Of a stretch of DNA of 64,000 nt, positions 34,299-48,562 are shown piece after piece. The stretch lies in NCBI GenBank assembly GCA_024811115.1, contig JAKOGH010000690.1:186001-250000 (forward strand), read 5' to 3'. A program made the position numbers and the translations under genes. Each line of letters starts with the position of its first letter. Position 1 is the stretch's first letter. The notes below the pieces were generated by a model, which saw only the letters and a list, made by a program, of their open reading frames with translations, made no database searches and was not told the origin of the DNA. Source of the stretch: Terana coerulea (taxonomy: Eukaryota; Basidiomycota; Agaricomycetes; Polyporales; Phanerochaetaceae).

Positions 34299-34613
34299 CT
34301 ACACGGCGTGAGTGGCAGGAGTCATGTTCAAGTTCCTGATGGTTCGAGTGGAGAGGAGCCCACGTGCGATAATGGATGTGGACGGGGGCAAGTTGAACTC
34401 GCTTCAGATGGACGTGAGTTTTCGGTTTCCACAATGTGCGCTGCGAGCTTACCTAGGTATCCGGTACTGGTTCCACGTGTAGTAAGCCATGCCCAGCGAG
34501 CCACTACCGACGACGATGATGCTCTAAAATCATCCAGCGGTTAGAACTTTAGTTGACCCAGGGAGGGTGGGTTCGGTACGTACGGGGAGACGATGTACGA
34601 CTGCGCTAATCAT
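34299..34613 (-). CDS. Candidate small single-pass membrane protein (spliced)
   Basis: The ATG at 34613 opens MISAVVHRLP. A gtacgt...ttttag intron then joins SIIVVGSGSLGMAYYTW and QYRIP, giving one short hydrophobic segment. A gtaagc intron follows, and the last exon would end at the stop at 34299. A TATA-like tttataaa (minus strand, about 34700) lies about 90 bp upstream. The length (about 68 residues) and basic N-terminus would suit a small mitochondrial membrane protein. The family is not recognised and the last exon is uncertain. Confidence 0.35.
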
Positions 34614-35244
34614 CTTGGTCTCGGACTGCAAGAGGGTGTTCTTGGGTGTAAAGGGTATTCTGGAGCGGCGTGGGCGCAGCCCAGCGTTACCTCCAGCCTT
34701 TATAAACACAACAGCCTCGAGCAGCACGGGCATTCACGGCAAGCATAGTGCACGGGCCGGGATATGTGGTCTCAAGAAGAGCAAACCCAATACAAATGCT
34801 GACACCGCACAGAGCTATATCCAGTGCATCTCACCGTACCGCGGCGGCACGTATACTCGTGTGCGAGCCGTAGACCAAGCTCGACCGTCATGTGTGCGTT
34901 CTAGACAGCTGCGTTGCCTGGACGCGGTGCCACCAAGGCGGCCCTCACGCCCCTATATGGTATGTCTTCGTCAGTAATGCCGCCCGTCGTCCAAAAATAC
35001 GCCACTCACCGTAAGTGTGCCGTTGCACTACAAATTCGCGGCCGTACGTTTACCTTGCACAACCCAATCGGAGGTTAGCCGCGCGCAAGTTGAGCTGGGC
35101 ACGGACGGCACCAGGACGGACGAATGCGGACGATGAATGTATGTTGGATTGCGTGCTAGGTTCCTGTCATATAAATACTGCTCAAGCCCAACGATGTGAG
35201 GTGAATGCGAAGAGGAATTAAAACACTGTACAGCTGTAACACCG
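34614..35244. other. Intergenic region, no supported gene
   Basis: This contains the upstream region of the candidate small membrane protein and the 3' flank of the TBC gene. A 136-codon plus-strand frame (34567-34977) overlaps the small gene and shows nothing recognisable. Confidence 0.4.
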
Positions 35245-37584
35245 CTACAAGTCCGGTAACTCTCTTCCTATGAGTCTCGTCCATGTGCTTTCTCGCCACC
35301 AGTCTTCCATATCGTCCAAACGTTCCCAGAGCGTCTCTTCGTCCACGTTGTACACCTCGTACTTCGCGCCGTTCAGCAGTCGGCCGTCCCGTTTCGCTAC
35401 TTCCAGCGCAGGCTTGTTCTCCCCTCTTCTCGAGCAATTCGCGATCAATTGTTTGATATGAGAAACATTTGGACTCACCTCAACAACTCGAGCAGCTCCT
35501 GTTTGTCCGGGAAGAACAGGCGAGGCTCGAGTACGGCTAATATTCCGAGAGACGCTCGGAACAGGAATGAGTCACCCTCTAGAAAGAGGATGTCCCATAG
35601 TCGTGCGCAGGCTTCAAATGGAAGATGGTTTAGGAATAGAGGTATCAGCCAGTCGGGGAGATATGACGAGGGCGATATCTGATGTTGTTTAAAGTTGAAA
35701 TAAACTGCACAGAGGTTTCGGTAAGCCCGTGGTCGTGACATGGTTTGCGTGCACTCACTTTTTGGCATGCCGTCCGCCAGTAAGGGTGTCGAAGATTCTA
35801 CAGTTCGGTCTCAGTCTTAGCACAGACGCATCAACGTACCGCTCACGTCGTACCTGTAGTATGCTTCTACCTACACGAACTATCAGACAACGCGCATACA
35901 GAGACAAAGTAGTGGACGTACGTCGGCTTTTGATGACACGCCTCCATAAAATGATCTCAAGCAGTGCCGTTCGAGCAGGTTGCGCAAGACTACAAATCCA
36001 GGCGTAGGAGCCATATTGAGGAGTATCATCGCGGCAATCTTCGCCACGCCTGGACAGTACCCGAGGCCTTCATCCGAACGCGACACTACCCAGGCGCATA
36101 GTAAATCCTTGAGGTCTTGGTATAAAGGACCCCTCTCGGGTATGAAAAGATGGAGAGACGGTAATGTGCCGGCAATGTCCTCTTCAATGAGACTGAGTGC
36201 AGCAGAGGGAAATGAGCCCGCTGAGAGTGCTCTGCTCGCGCGAGCGGAGCATGCCTTGTACGCATCTGCCACACATGAGTATGTTGTATGTTTTTGCATC
36301 AACGAAACCCATACCTTTACTCAATGCTAGGGCATTTCCTACAGCACTCTGCCACATTATAGGGCGTAGCTTCGACGGGATTCCTTGCCACCATAGTTTC
36401 CTCAGGGCAGGGTCTTTGTGGACCACCCGCCAATCCGGCAAAATCTCGTTCTCCCAATGCACGAGTGAATCTTCGATCCGCTTCTCTCTAGCAAATCGCC
36501 TCTCTTGCAAGGCTTGTCGCCGCTTCTCCTCTGATAGACAATGCAACGCACGAAAGAGAAACCAAAGGCCCAAAACGAGTAGAATACCGAGCGTAGAAGC
36601 AAACTGAATTGGTTATCTATTATATATGCCACGAGGCGTAAGTCCTGGGTGGACTCACCAGCTGCCCGGCTACGCTTCATCATGGTTTCCCAATCCGCCA
36701 TGTGCTTCTTGTCCTCTGCGCGGCTCTTCGGAGGGAGGAAGCTCGGTCGCGTCTTGCTCACAACCTTCTCTAGCATGCTCGGACCCACGGAGCGCGCTGC
36801 CCGGTGCTTCTGGGTGAAGGTGCTGCTCGACGCGGTGGACTGCGCCGAGGACGGAGAGGGCACCGAAGCCGAGGAGGCCATAGGTAAAGAGGCTGTGGAG
36901 GAGTAAGTGCTGCCTGACTGGGGAGTTATGGGTAGAGGGATGGATTGAGCTTCGAGTTCCTGCTCGTCGTGCGGAGGCGACGCGGGCGGCGACTGACTGC
37001 GCTCGGATTCAGGCGGTGTAGGCGTGGATGCCCTCGCCTCGGTCGGTATCTCAGGCTCCGGGGAGATCTGTATTTGGACCTCCGGAGGTTCTGCATCGTG
37101 AGGCCCTGAAAACTCGTGTTGTACATATTCTGGCTCTTGTACGTATTGGTCCGGGTGCGGAGACTGTAGATTCACGGAAGTAAAGTTGTTGGAGAGAGAA
37201 ATCTCATCAAGTGAGTCGGACATGGAGAAATGCGAGTTGCTGCGCGATAGAGGAGAAGGAGGCTGCTGTGTCGGAGGAGAAAGCTGAGAGAACCGGTCAT
37301 CGCTGCGCGCGTCGATGTCGAATGTAGAGACAGAGGCGTCGGGGTCGTCGGTGAGGCCAATCTTTCTCGTAAGACTCGATAAATCGTGGTCGGAGGGACC
37401 AGTTCGCCGCAGAGTGTATCTGGCTGCTAAGGCTCTTTTCGAGTTCTTCCCGGATAGCTGCGGGCGAGAACTCGTATGGCGGATCATCGTCAGTATCGGA
37501 GAAGGCGTCGTCGAAGTCGAAGGACTTGCGAGCCGAGGTTTGCTGGCGCGACGCCGACGACTCTTGCTCGTCGTCAGAGTGCAT
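35245..37584 (-). CDS. TBC-domain (Rab-GAP-like) protein with atypical catalytic motifs
   Basis: The start at 37584 (MHSDDEQESSASRQQ) opens a long acidic, Ser/Pro-rich N-terminal region. The TBC domain begins at LRKLWWQGIPSKLRPIMW and runs through SLIEEDIAGTLPSLHLF, GLGYCPGVAKIAAMILL, AYYRIFDTLLADGMP and LPDWLIPLFLNHLPFEACARLWD. TBC GAPs use the Arg of IxxDxxR and the Gln of YxQ; here these read IEEDIAG and YCPG, so both catalytic fingers are replaced. A regulatory or pseudo-GAP role is therefore inferred. An extra base at 37363-37365 shifts the frame near SYEKIGLTDDPD. It shares a 281-bp promoter with GCP4. Confidence 0.88.
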
Positions 37585-37865
37585 GGCCGTGGCTACGGAG
37601 GTCGATGATGGGATGGGAAAGAGCGGCGAGTGGATGCTATGCTTAGAGCGATGGGCGTCGCTTTCGGTACCTGTTCCGCTGCAGCGCGCTTGTGCTCGAC
37701 GCGTTACGCGTGGGACATCGGGCCATCGGCCAACCCAAGCTTGATCACTACCACCACTCCCTCCGGCAACGAGCAGGGCCTGACTCTCGACAACCACGGT
37801 GTTGCACTCGGTGAGCAAAGACTTGAATGATCTGCTCGAGTTACAGTTGACGTGACAAGTCGCCC

Positions 37866-40089
37866 ATGATTGCAGAGGTGCTTCTCGTTCTCGCCGGTCA
37901 CTCCTCGTCGCTTTTCCCCGATGATTACAAGGTTCACACTGCCTTCGCGCCTCTCCTTCACCCTGGCGAGCAACAATGTCTAGAAGCCCTTGGTCAAATA
38001 GCATACAGGTACCGCAAGATCAAAGAGGCTTCCCATACGCTCTCGCTTTCACGGTCACGATATATATCCGCGTTGTGCGCTACGCTAAATCAAATCCTCC
38101 GCACTGAATATGAGAACCTGGTCGTAGAGACCGAAGCAAAAGTTCTCAACCGAGACAGCAGTCTTGTCGCTGGTGGCTCTTTCGTCCCACTATCATCCAT
38201 ACGGGCCATATTTGCGGAATGGGACGCGCCACTGATTGCCCTAGAATCCTTGGTGGATGAACTCCAAGCTCAGGCGGACTGGAAGCCAGGTCCACTCGTC
38301 GACTTGCTCCTTGCTCGCTCGCACACAGGCGTGCACCGCGTCGCCTCTATCTATTCCCGTCTTTGCGAAGCAGTACAGCGCGTCTGGATGGCCCAGCTTC
38401 AAGCACTCATGATACACGGCTCTCTGTCTCTTGTGGATCCTCTGGCTTCTCCGGAGTATGTTTTGCTGGAAGGCGCCATGCCCAAATGCGTCTCTATGCA
38501 GACCCAAGAATCAATTGCCTACGTCGGGCGTGCCGTTGGGACAGTAAAGGCTGCGAAATGGGAAAAGCAGTTCCCTCGACAAGAAGCGATGGAACACACA
38601 AAGCTTCTCGACAGTGTTCTACCGCAAGATCAGTACGATTTTGATCAGGCCATATCTGACATTCGGATTTCCGTGAGCGAATGGTTATGGCTTAACGTCC
38701 TGACGCACAAGGATGTTGACGAAGCTGTAGAGTCACTGTAAGTCCCCTTGAGTAATTGTGAACATAGCATATACTGAGCTTCTACTATGCTAGGGCAAGC
38801 TATTTTCTTTTACGAAACGGAGAGTTTGCCCTTTCTCTGCTTCGCGAAGTCGAACGGTTGAAGACATCCCGCCTTACCAGCCGAACAGGACCAAACACCA
38901 TGATAAGGGAACAAGATCTACGGCTTGCTCTCTTGCGTGCCTCCTTAGGTACTACTGCTCAGCATGATCCGACGCTTTCACGTCTCAGTTTCCAGCTGCC
39001 GTCGGGGCCTTTGCGACCGTTACTTCCTTCTCTTGGCGTAGGCCCTTCAATGAAGGATCTCTCCACCTCTATCAACAATCCGCCTGAATACACGTCCTTC
39101 GACGACCTCCTGCTCGGCACACCGCTGATCTTGAACTACTCAGTGTCGTGGCCGCTCGATCTTTTCCTACATCCCTCAGACCTGCACATATATGCTGCTT
39201 TATTCGCCTACCTCTCAGCGCTGCGCAAAACCCATACACGGGTACACACCTGCTGGACCGCCCTTTCGAATGCTCAGCGGGCGCGACGACGGTGGACAGG
39301 TCTGAATGAAGGCGGCACGGCAGCGGACCTGAACGTGCGGAAGGAGCTCCTACGATACGGCTGGGGCATTGTACGAGAAATGAGCTGGTTTTTGGACACG
39401 CTGCTGGGTTACGTGATGACTGACGTTGTCGACGTTGAGTTCCGGAGGCTGAAGACGCTGCTTGCTCCGCCAGCCGAGCTCAAGAGGCAGATGACAGGGT
39501 CACAGTCTCATGGCAGCAATTTAGGGTTCACGCCTTCAGCATCTGCTGTGACTTTCCCGACTTCTCTCAGTACCGCGTCCAATGCAGGTTCGTCTCCGCT
39601 GGACTTTACCAGTCTACGGCAGATCCACGCGACATACCTCGAGCGACTTGTGACCGGAAGTTTACTTTCCAACCCTAATCTGACCGCCATCGTGCGGTCG
39701 ATACTGGAAGTCTGCGAGCGGTTCGTCGCGCAGGTCGAACGATGGGGCGGCGACATTCTGCCGGCCTTACTGTTCGAAGGCAGTCTAGGCTCTGGAGGCG
39801 ATTCTGTAGGCGAGATGGTCAAAGAACGAATGATGATTGTTGCCGAGGTCAATGATGTAAGAGTGTTCCTCCGTTCTACTGGTCCCAATATGCTGAAGAC
39901 CCATACGCCCAGGCTCTGAGCACGTTACTCGAATCGTTCTATGAACAGCTATCGCTATCAACAACTCAACAGCCCTTCTCGGCTGGCACCGATCCGTCGA
40001 AGTCGATGCTGTACAACATGAGTACCGCGAACGCGACCGGATTACACACATTCATTCGGCCCAAAGCGCGGCAAGGGCCTGGCTGGTGA
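37866..40089 (+). CDS. Gamma-tubulin complex component 4-like protein (Spc97/Spc98 family)
   Basis: GCP4-type proteins build the gamma-tubulin ring complex that nucleates microtubules at spindle poles. Three exons join cleanly: 37866 to about 38739, then ASYFLLRNGEFALSLL onward, then LSTLLESFYEQLSLS to the stop at 40089. The N-terminus MIAEVLLVLAGHSSSLFPDD and the C-terminal motif NYSVSWPLDLFLHPSDLHIY with YLSALRKTHTRV are typical of the Spc97/Spc98 fold. The total is about 700 residues, close to GCP4 and shorter than GCP2/3. No frame break is seen. The gene is divergent from the TBC gene. Confidence 0.88.
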
Positions 40090-40488
40090 TGAGGAAGCCC
40101 GCCGACATGTCGAAAGATTGCTCTTGCGGCTGGACTTCAACGGGGAGTTTTCGACACATCGCGTCGGACGCCGGGCACGACAGGAGCAGGAAGAAATCTT
40201 GAAGGAGGGTGGACTCACGTAGGGTTCCGCCCAGGCGCGTGAGACGCGTCTCCGGCGCTGAACAGATGAAATCTTTGGACTGTCAGTTGTTAGCTATGCC
40301 TGGGAGTGCAGAGAGATGTGGCAAACGATGGTCGAATGCGAGCTGAAGGATTAGAGTGGTGGCGTAGGGCTGTATGTAAATTGTAGACACCCGATTGAAC
40401 GGTTTAGTCGCGAGATTATCCGATCTAGGTGTGATTATCTCAAGTGGTGCAAACACCCCAGAAGGGTTTATATAACTGTCAGGTGCGA
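40090..40488. other. Intergenic region, pyrophosphatase promoter
   Basis: This is the region between GCP4 and inorganic pyrophosphatase. Apart from the TATA box at 40468-40475 nothing is recognised. Confidence 0.45.
40468..40475 (+). promoter_or_regulatory. TATA box of the pyrophosphatase gene
   Basis: ttatataa lies 14 bp upstream of the first in-frame ATG (40489) and about 70 bp upstream of the second (40546). Initiation about 30 nt downstream of it would exclude the first ATG. Confidence 0.5.
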
Positions 40489-41782
40489 ATGAGTCTGCCC
40501 ACTGCCCTCCGTCGTCTTTCCCTCCAGAGCCGTCACCTTGCAACGATGGCAAGCCGTCAGTCTTCGTCGTCCTCAGACCCGTGCTCGTTGTACTGAACGT
40601 TCCACCCCCAGAGTACACCACCCGCCAGATCGGCGCCGCCAACACCCTTGGTACGTCCGCTTTTCGCGCTGGCATACGAACAAGCCCTCACTGCGCCCCG
40701 TACAGAGCACCGTGTGTTCATCGAAAAGGCATCCGACAAGACCGTCGTGTCCCCCTTCCACGACATTCCGCTCTTCGCCGACCAGAACAATGGCATCCTC
40801 AACATGGTCGTTGAGGTGCCCCGCTGGACCAACGCGAAGATGGAAATCTCCAAGGAGGAGCCCTTCAACCCCATCAAGCAGGACATCAAGAAGGGCCGCC
40901 TGCGTTTTGTCCGCAACTGCTTCCCCCACCACGGTTACATCTGGAACTATGGTGCCTTCCCCCAGGTACGCATTCCTTCATCTTCGCGTGTGCGAGTGTA
41001 TAGCTGATATCTAGCGGCAAGACCTGGGAGGACCCGCAGGCGACCCACCCTGAGACCAAGGCCAAGGGCGACAACGATCCCCTCGATGTCTGCGAGATTG
41101 GCGAGCAGGTCGGCTACGTCGGCCAGGTCAAGCAGGTCAAGGTGCTCGGCATCATGGCGCTCCTCGACGAGGGCGAGACCGACTGGAAGGTCATCGTCGT
41201 GGACGTCAACGACCCGCTAGCCTCAAAGCTGAACGACATCGAGGACGTCGAGAACAACTTGCCTGGCCTCATCCGTGCCACGAATGAGTGGTTCCGGTGC
41301 GCATAGTTCTCTTGCTTATTGCGCGCGCAAACCTGAACACAGGTTTGCAGCATCTACAAGATCCCCGACGGAAAGCCCGAGAACCAGTTCGCCTTCTCCG
41401 GCGAGGCCAAGAACAAGAAATATGCCACTGAGATCGTGCACGAGTGCCACGAGGCATGGCGCAAGCTCGTCACTGGCGAGAGCCCGGCCAAGACCGCCTC
41501 ATACGACCTCTCCATGTGAGTGTCCCTTCTGTCTCTACGGACTCTTGACTGAGTGAAATGTAGCCGCAACACCACCATTGCCGGCACGCCGGGCCATACC
41601 GGCAAGTCCGACGCCACCTACACCAGCCTTCCCCCAGATTCGAGGAAGCCCCCGGCTGCCATTGACCCTGCCAGTAAATATCACCGTTCTCGTCCTCTCC
41701 ACTTCGCAGCAGTGACTGACTGGCCCCCTGCCTTCTTCTCCCAGTTTCCAAGTGGTTCTACATCTCCTCCGCTCAGGTATAA
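40489..41782 (+). CDS. IPP1: Inorganic pyrophosphatase, with possible mitochondrial and cytosolic starts
   Basis: This soluble family-I enzyme hydrolyses pyrophosphate made by biosynthesis. A gtcagt intron of about 56 nt after MAS restores [13 protein letters not shown]. Later introns restore [23 protein letters not shown] and [10 protein letters not shown]. The active-site signature DNDPLDV is present ([12 protein letters not shown]), and the end is [12 protein letters not shown] at 41782. Two in-frame ATGs precede the enzyme: 40489 gives [19 protein letters not shown], a basic, Ser/Leu-rich mitochondrial-type presequence, while 40546 gives the short cytosolic MASQ start. All exons are in frame. 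Confidence 0.95.
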
Positions 41783-42109
41783 TCTCCGTTGTGTAGATCA
41801 AAATTTGGAAGTAATTAGTGTCGGAATATTTGCATCTGGTTTTCAAGGAGGATGAGCGGCCAATGCGCTCACGCATCTGATCGACCCCGCGTGCCATGCG
41901 CGGAGAAAAAGTACTCAAAACGCGATCCTCTGATGAGTGTCTTCCCCAACCCACACTACGGCGACCATATTCAACCTGGTCTGCCCAGATTTACGAAACT
42001 TAATGAACCAAACAAGAAATGCCATAGACAACATGAAAACAACGGGGCATTATGCTAAAGCTACAATACGACAGCAAGTGCGGACGGGGTCGTTATTATT
42101 CGATCATCG
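41783..42109. other. Convergent 3' region between pyrophosphatase and POM152
   Basis: This is a 327-bp spacer between two converging genes. No frame or RNA gene is recognised. Confidence 0.45.
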
Positions 42110-45100
42110 TCATCGTCTTGATTTTTCGAGCGCGCCGTCCTGCGCGGGTGGGTAGCGACAGTACTTGTCCGAGATGAACGTGACGGTCCATGTGCCCTCG
42201 AGCGCAGAGAAGATCGAGTACTCCTTCGTCGTCACGCCGGACACGGTGTGTGTCTCGAGCACCTTCCCCGGCGCGCCCTTCTTGTTGCTCAACTCCGCGC
42301 GTTGGTACGTGAATGTGAATGGTGGCTCGCCGACGAGCGTGAACAGGATCTCCGCTTGGTCACCTAAGAGCACCGTCAGCCTGATCTATCGCTGAACAGA
42401 AGAAAAGGAGACGGACCTTCGTGAATGTCCTGGATGATTCGTTTGCCATGGCCCACTTGAGCAGCGGGCAAAGAATGGACGTTGTAGCGCAAGTCCGTCA
42501 CCGCAGTCTTGCACATCTTCTGCTGATGTGCGATGGACGTGACGGCGAACTCGCCCGGCTGCTGCTGCATGATAGAGAAGGGCGACACCCTGGCCTCTTG
42601 CGTGTGTAACTTGCCGTTGATGCGGTACCTAATCAAACAGTCAGCCAGGCAACTCAGCAGGAAGGGGACAAAGAAGCAGGCGTACCCAATGGTCCACGGC
42701 GGCGTGCCCTCAAGCTGGAACTGCGACACGTCGCCGACGCAGAAGTGCTCGCGGCGGTCAAGGGCACGATCGCCGCCGTCTCCGCGACGTCGAGCCAGAT
42801 GCTCCGGCGGAGCGGGTCCGGCGCGGCCTGCTCGCAGCCCGACGCGTCCTGCACGGACTCGATCGTGACGACGTGCGGGCCGATCGACCGGAAGGTGTAC
42901 GCCGGGATGTTCAGCTTCCACGCGTGCTCGGCCAGCACCACCGTCTCGTGGTGCACCTCGCTCGCGGCGAGGTTGCGGATCGTGAGGTGTACCCGAAAGG
43001 GCGGCGCGCCGGAGAGGACGAGGACGCCGTCGGCGTTGTCCGAGTGCGGCGTGAGCGGGTCGTTCATGCAGTACGTGATCCTGTTGAGGTTCTTGAAGGC
43101 GGCCGAGGGGCGCATCAGGACTTGCTGCTCGAACACGAGCCGCTGAGAGCGGGGAATAATGGCATCTTTGTTCTTGGCGAGAGGGTACGCGGCGTCTCCG
43201 ATTTGCTTAACCTCATAGTAAATACGAGCCGCCTCCGAGGTGTGCAGCTGGAACCTAGTGTGCGGCTGGATACTGCTGAAGGTTGGCTGATCCAGGATCT
43301 TGGTGCCACCCTGGCCGTTGTCACCAGCGACGTTATACATGATTTGGAAGGGTGGCCGACCTGGGGCAATGTATCAGATTTTCCTTTGTTTACAAGTTCA
43401 CTGGACCACGTACCGGTAAGATCCAAATCCACATGGTCATTCAGACCTTCACAAATTGGCGGAAGAATATGTGACCCATTATAAGGTTCGTATGTCGCTT
43501 GTACCTCTGGCGACAACTTTGCAATTGGTCGTGACATCCAATCAATAGCGTAGTTCGCCGCATCCGCGTTGACCTCTCCCGGGCATTGAGAGTCCCAAAC
43601 CTGCAGCAACCCCTTAATCAATGGTTGCTAAATATGTACTCTTAGGCTCACCTCGAGAAGTTCATACAAACCCTTGTCAGTGACGCGCAACTCGTCGTTC
43701 GGCGAAGACAAACTAGCAGAGAAAACCTGATGTGGTGCTTCAGCGCGCCGATATTTCAAGCGCCACGGCTGGCAGTGAAATGGTCAGGGAGGTAAATAAT
43801 GCAAAGGAGCAAGTGCACGCACTCCATCACCAGTTAGACGTAGTGGCAAAGTCGCCCGCTCGCCCTCCAGAATTGTAATGTGGCGCTTGTTTCCTGCGCC
43901 GTAAAACTTCGCAGTGGGCTAAAGTAAGGGGGTTGGTGAGTACTATCTTATTCGGCGCAAGGTCTGGCTATAGGCTCACCTTCACTCTCCTTACGTTTAC
44001 GACGATGCCGGGTACGGAAATAGGTCGCTTGCATCCATATGCATCCTCGACAGAGACTACGAATACTGTTCAGTAATCTGTACCATTAACGACACCCTCG
44101 CCTTACCAAGGTCAACCTCAAACGAGCCGCCGTTCTTGTCGATGGCAGGAGGAATGGGGACTTGAATACGCTTTCTCGGGCTGGCAATCTTTGAGATGTG
44201 GATAATCTCGGAGCCCTTAGGACCGACAACCTGAACATCGAGGTTCCACGGGCCGGTTCCCTACAAAAGCGCATCATCAGACTACACGGCGAAAATGCAA
44301 ATTACCGCAATGCATACCCTGAGGTCGACGTCGACATCCACCATGCTTCCAGAGCAGCTGCTAATCCTCTTCCGTCCCCGCTCACCTGGCCTGTTATGCA
44401 CGAAGTCCGCCGTCGCAGGCGGGTGGACGACCTGGTCGACGCTCGGGCCCTTGAGCTCCACTCGCTTGTAGTGGGCGTCGCTGAGCCGCGTGAACGTAAA
44501 CGCGTAGTGCCCGCTGTGCTCCGGCTGGATCGTTAGCTCCCCGCGCGAGGTTGCGAACGTCTTGTGGTGCTCGCGGGCGGGCTCCTTGTCCTTCTTCTGG
44601 GTGTAGTACACCTGGAACGGGGGTGTGCCGTGAAGAACGAGGGCAGCCGAAACGCCGGTGTCGCCGGAGCTATACTCAGTTAGCAAAGACCGCATATAGT
44701 CAGAGGATGGGGAGCACCAACCATTCATGAATCTTCTTCCACTCGATCTCGGCAGTGGGCATTGGCCTTTCAATCACCTTGCAGGTATCCGGACTAAGAA
44801 CATCTCCCTCGCAGTATCTGCCTTTGACACCCCCAATAGAGTACTCTCCGGGAGCAGTGGCGTTGAACTTGAATTCTCTCCTCTCCCCAGGACTTGTGAG
44901 GGTCTTAGTCCATGGTTTCAGCTTCTTGCTCGACTTCGTGATCTCATCGTCCGCCGGTGGCTTGTAGTTCACGTCAATGTCCCATGGACCGTCCAAGTTA
45001 TCGGCGTCTTTCAAGGCCAGGGTCAATGACGTGTCCGAGCCGATGAGGAGGGCAGCGGGGTTGCCTATACCACATCCCCGGAAGGACACGCTGGCTCGGC

Positions 45101-46713
45101 GTAGGACTGTGATGGTACGCGTAATCAGTCCATGGATTGATACTTTCCTGGTGTCGTGGTGAGACGTCGGCGCGTGCCAATTGGTGTCTGAGTTTGCATG
45201 GACGACATTCGAGAGGGCGTCCGTGACGGACTCCAGAACGTATATGTGCTTTCCAAGAGTGTCCAGGTTGACTGTAAGCGGGACAGTCAGTTGTTGCGGC
45301 GCACGACGGCCGGACCCAGCAAGACGCCACTTGTCTCCCCGACGAGCGCTGTGCGTGGAAGTCCTCGCCCTCGATGCCCTCGACCTGGAACGACTCGCGC
45401 TTGCCGTTGATCTCGCGGAACCACCTCAGAGTGAGAGGCGGGACGCCGTAGACGTCGATCTTCATCTGGAGCTCCTCGCCGGCACCGCTCTTCAGCCCGG
45501 GGGCGGCACAGCGGACGTTGTCTCCGTGATGGATCTCGCCAGAGTGCGAGAAGATGGCGCGAGGACAGGGTACGACTGGCACGTCAGTCGGATAGACCAG
45601 CCGCGCCTCGACGTTGGATGAATCTAGCACCTGTTCCAATCGTATGATGCCTGGCTTGTTGACGCGTATGTGTACCAATGACTGGCTCTTCTGGAGCGAG
45701 TGGCCGCCGTGGGACGTGGCAAGGTCCTCCTCTTCATCGTCATCATACTCGTCGTAGTCATCCGGATCCCGCTTCGTGGAGGCTGCTGCACGAGCGACCT
45801 GCAACTGCTCTTGTCTCAAGTGCTCGATAGTCTTCAGGTCCTTCGCAGTCAAGTCGAACCGCTCAACCTTTCCTACAGCCTTCGCTTTCTCCTGCTCCGG
45901 CGCGTCTTCAACATAGCCCAGAGGTGTCAGCGTGTATTTCAAGTTGACAGGGTTGGTGTTGTTCAATAACACCGGAACCAGAATGTATTGGTCGGGGGAC
46001 GCGATGCAGAACGTGCTGGCGTATGGGTTGAGCTTCGCCGTGCTGATGGGGGACATCCGGACGGTGTGCTGACCAAGTAGGTGAGAGTCTTTGCCAGCAT
46101 TTCCAATGAGACCGCCAAGACCAAGCCCGGGAAGAATTTCCGACAAGCTGAATGTTGGTGCAGTGGAAGCAATACCCTCTGGATCTACAGCCATGGCGTA
46201 AGTACTCTCAAGACTCTCAGTAATTTAGAATACACGTACTTGACAGGCGCAAACGCGGGAGAAAGTCCAACGTGTCCTTCAGCCCCACGTCAACGGTTAT
46301 GCCTCCGAATAGGAAGCCGTCAAGTAGCCACAGCAGCAGGACTTGCAGCAGGACCACCGACTTCGCGTAGTTGAGTCTTGGTATTCGTAGTGTCGACAGG
46401 CCAACACAGTATATGAAGTCCCATACAAGCCATTTGAGGGTGAAATGGGCTGGGTGACCGTCATTGAAGAGGTAGCGGAAGAAGTCGAATGCCTTGATGC
46501 CCTGTACAAGCAGTCAGTGGTGTGTTATAGCAGGTTGTTTCAAGGGGAAACACGACAGTTACGTGTCTATGAAGATGGTTTCTGAGAGAGCACGAGCAAG
46601 CATACCTGCAGGAGAGCTCCGACACTCAAAGAGTATAGCCTTTGGGCAGGAATATCAATATACTTTTCGGATATCCGCGGTGGTGGATGTGGGGTGCTGG
46701 GGGATTTTGACAT
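42110..46713 (-). CDS. POM152: Nuclear pore membrane glycoprotein Pom152
   Basis: Pom152 anchors the membrane ring of the nuclear pore; its luminal part is a string of Ig-like repeats. The start at 46713 (MSKSPSTPHPPPRISEKYID) leads through short introns to FDFFRYLFNDGHPAHFTLKW and transmembrane segments (SVVLLQVLLLWLLDGFLFGG). A luminal part follows with repeated PPF/PPL strands such as VYGVPPLTLRWFREI, LHGTPPFQVYYTQKK, GDGPWRLKYRR and LSGAPPFRVHLTIR. The end is YCRYPPAQDGALEKSRR at 42110. A very acidic loop (DPDDYDEYDDDEEED) lies near 45760-45720. Frame breaks are suspected near 42755 and twice within 45300-45390. Confidence 0.93.
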
Positions 46714-47064
46714 CGCGGTTCACTGCCACGTAAACGCGCTATATGCGTGCCACAGTCCAGATAGTAGAGTCGTCAGGTTAACGTAATTCGTTCAGGACAG
46801 GCATGAAACGGTCGTAGGTGAAGGAGGTGGTCGTAGAAGACAAGTTGAGAGGACAATGAACGCGCCTCGGCACATGATCGTACTCAGCAGGTAAGCGCCC
46901 TACACGCTGTGTTTGAACAGGACGGTTTGAACGATCGAAAGGCTCAAAGCCAACTCAAAGTTGCTCGAAGTTGCACAGGATGCAATGTGTATATCATGCG
47001 CATAAATAGATGCCACATCCCGCTATATCCTCAGCCCTAAGGTACATGTCCAAGTGACGATATC
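46714..47064. other. Intergenic region, POM152 promoter
   Basis: This is the upstream region of POM152 and the 3' flank of the thioredoxin gene. No recognisable element or frame was found. Confidence 0.4.
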
Positions 47065-48562
<1,498 letters not shown>

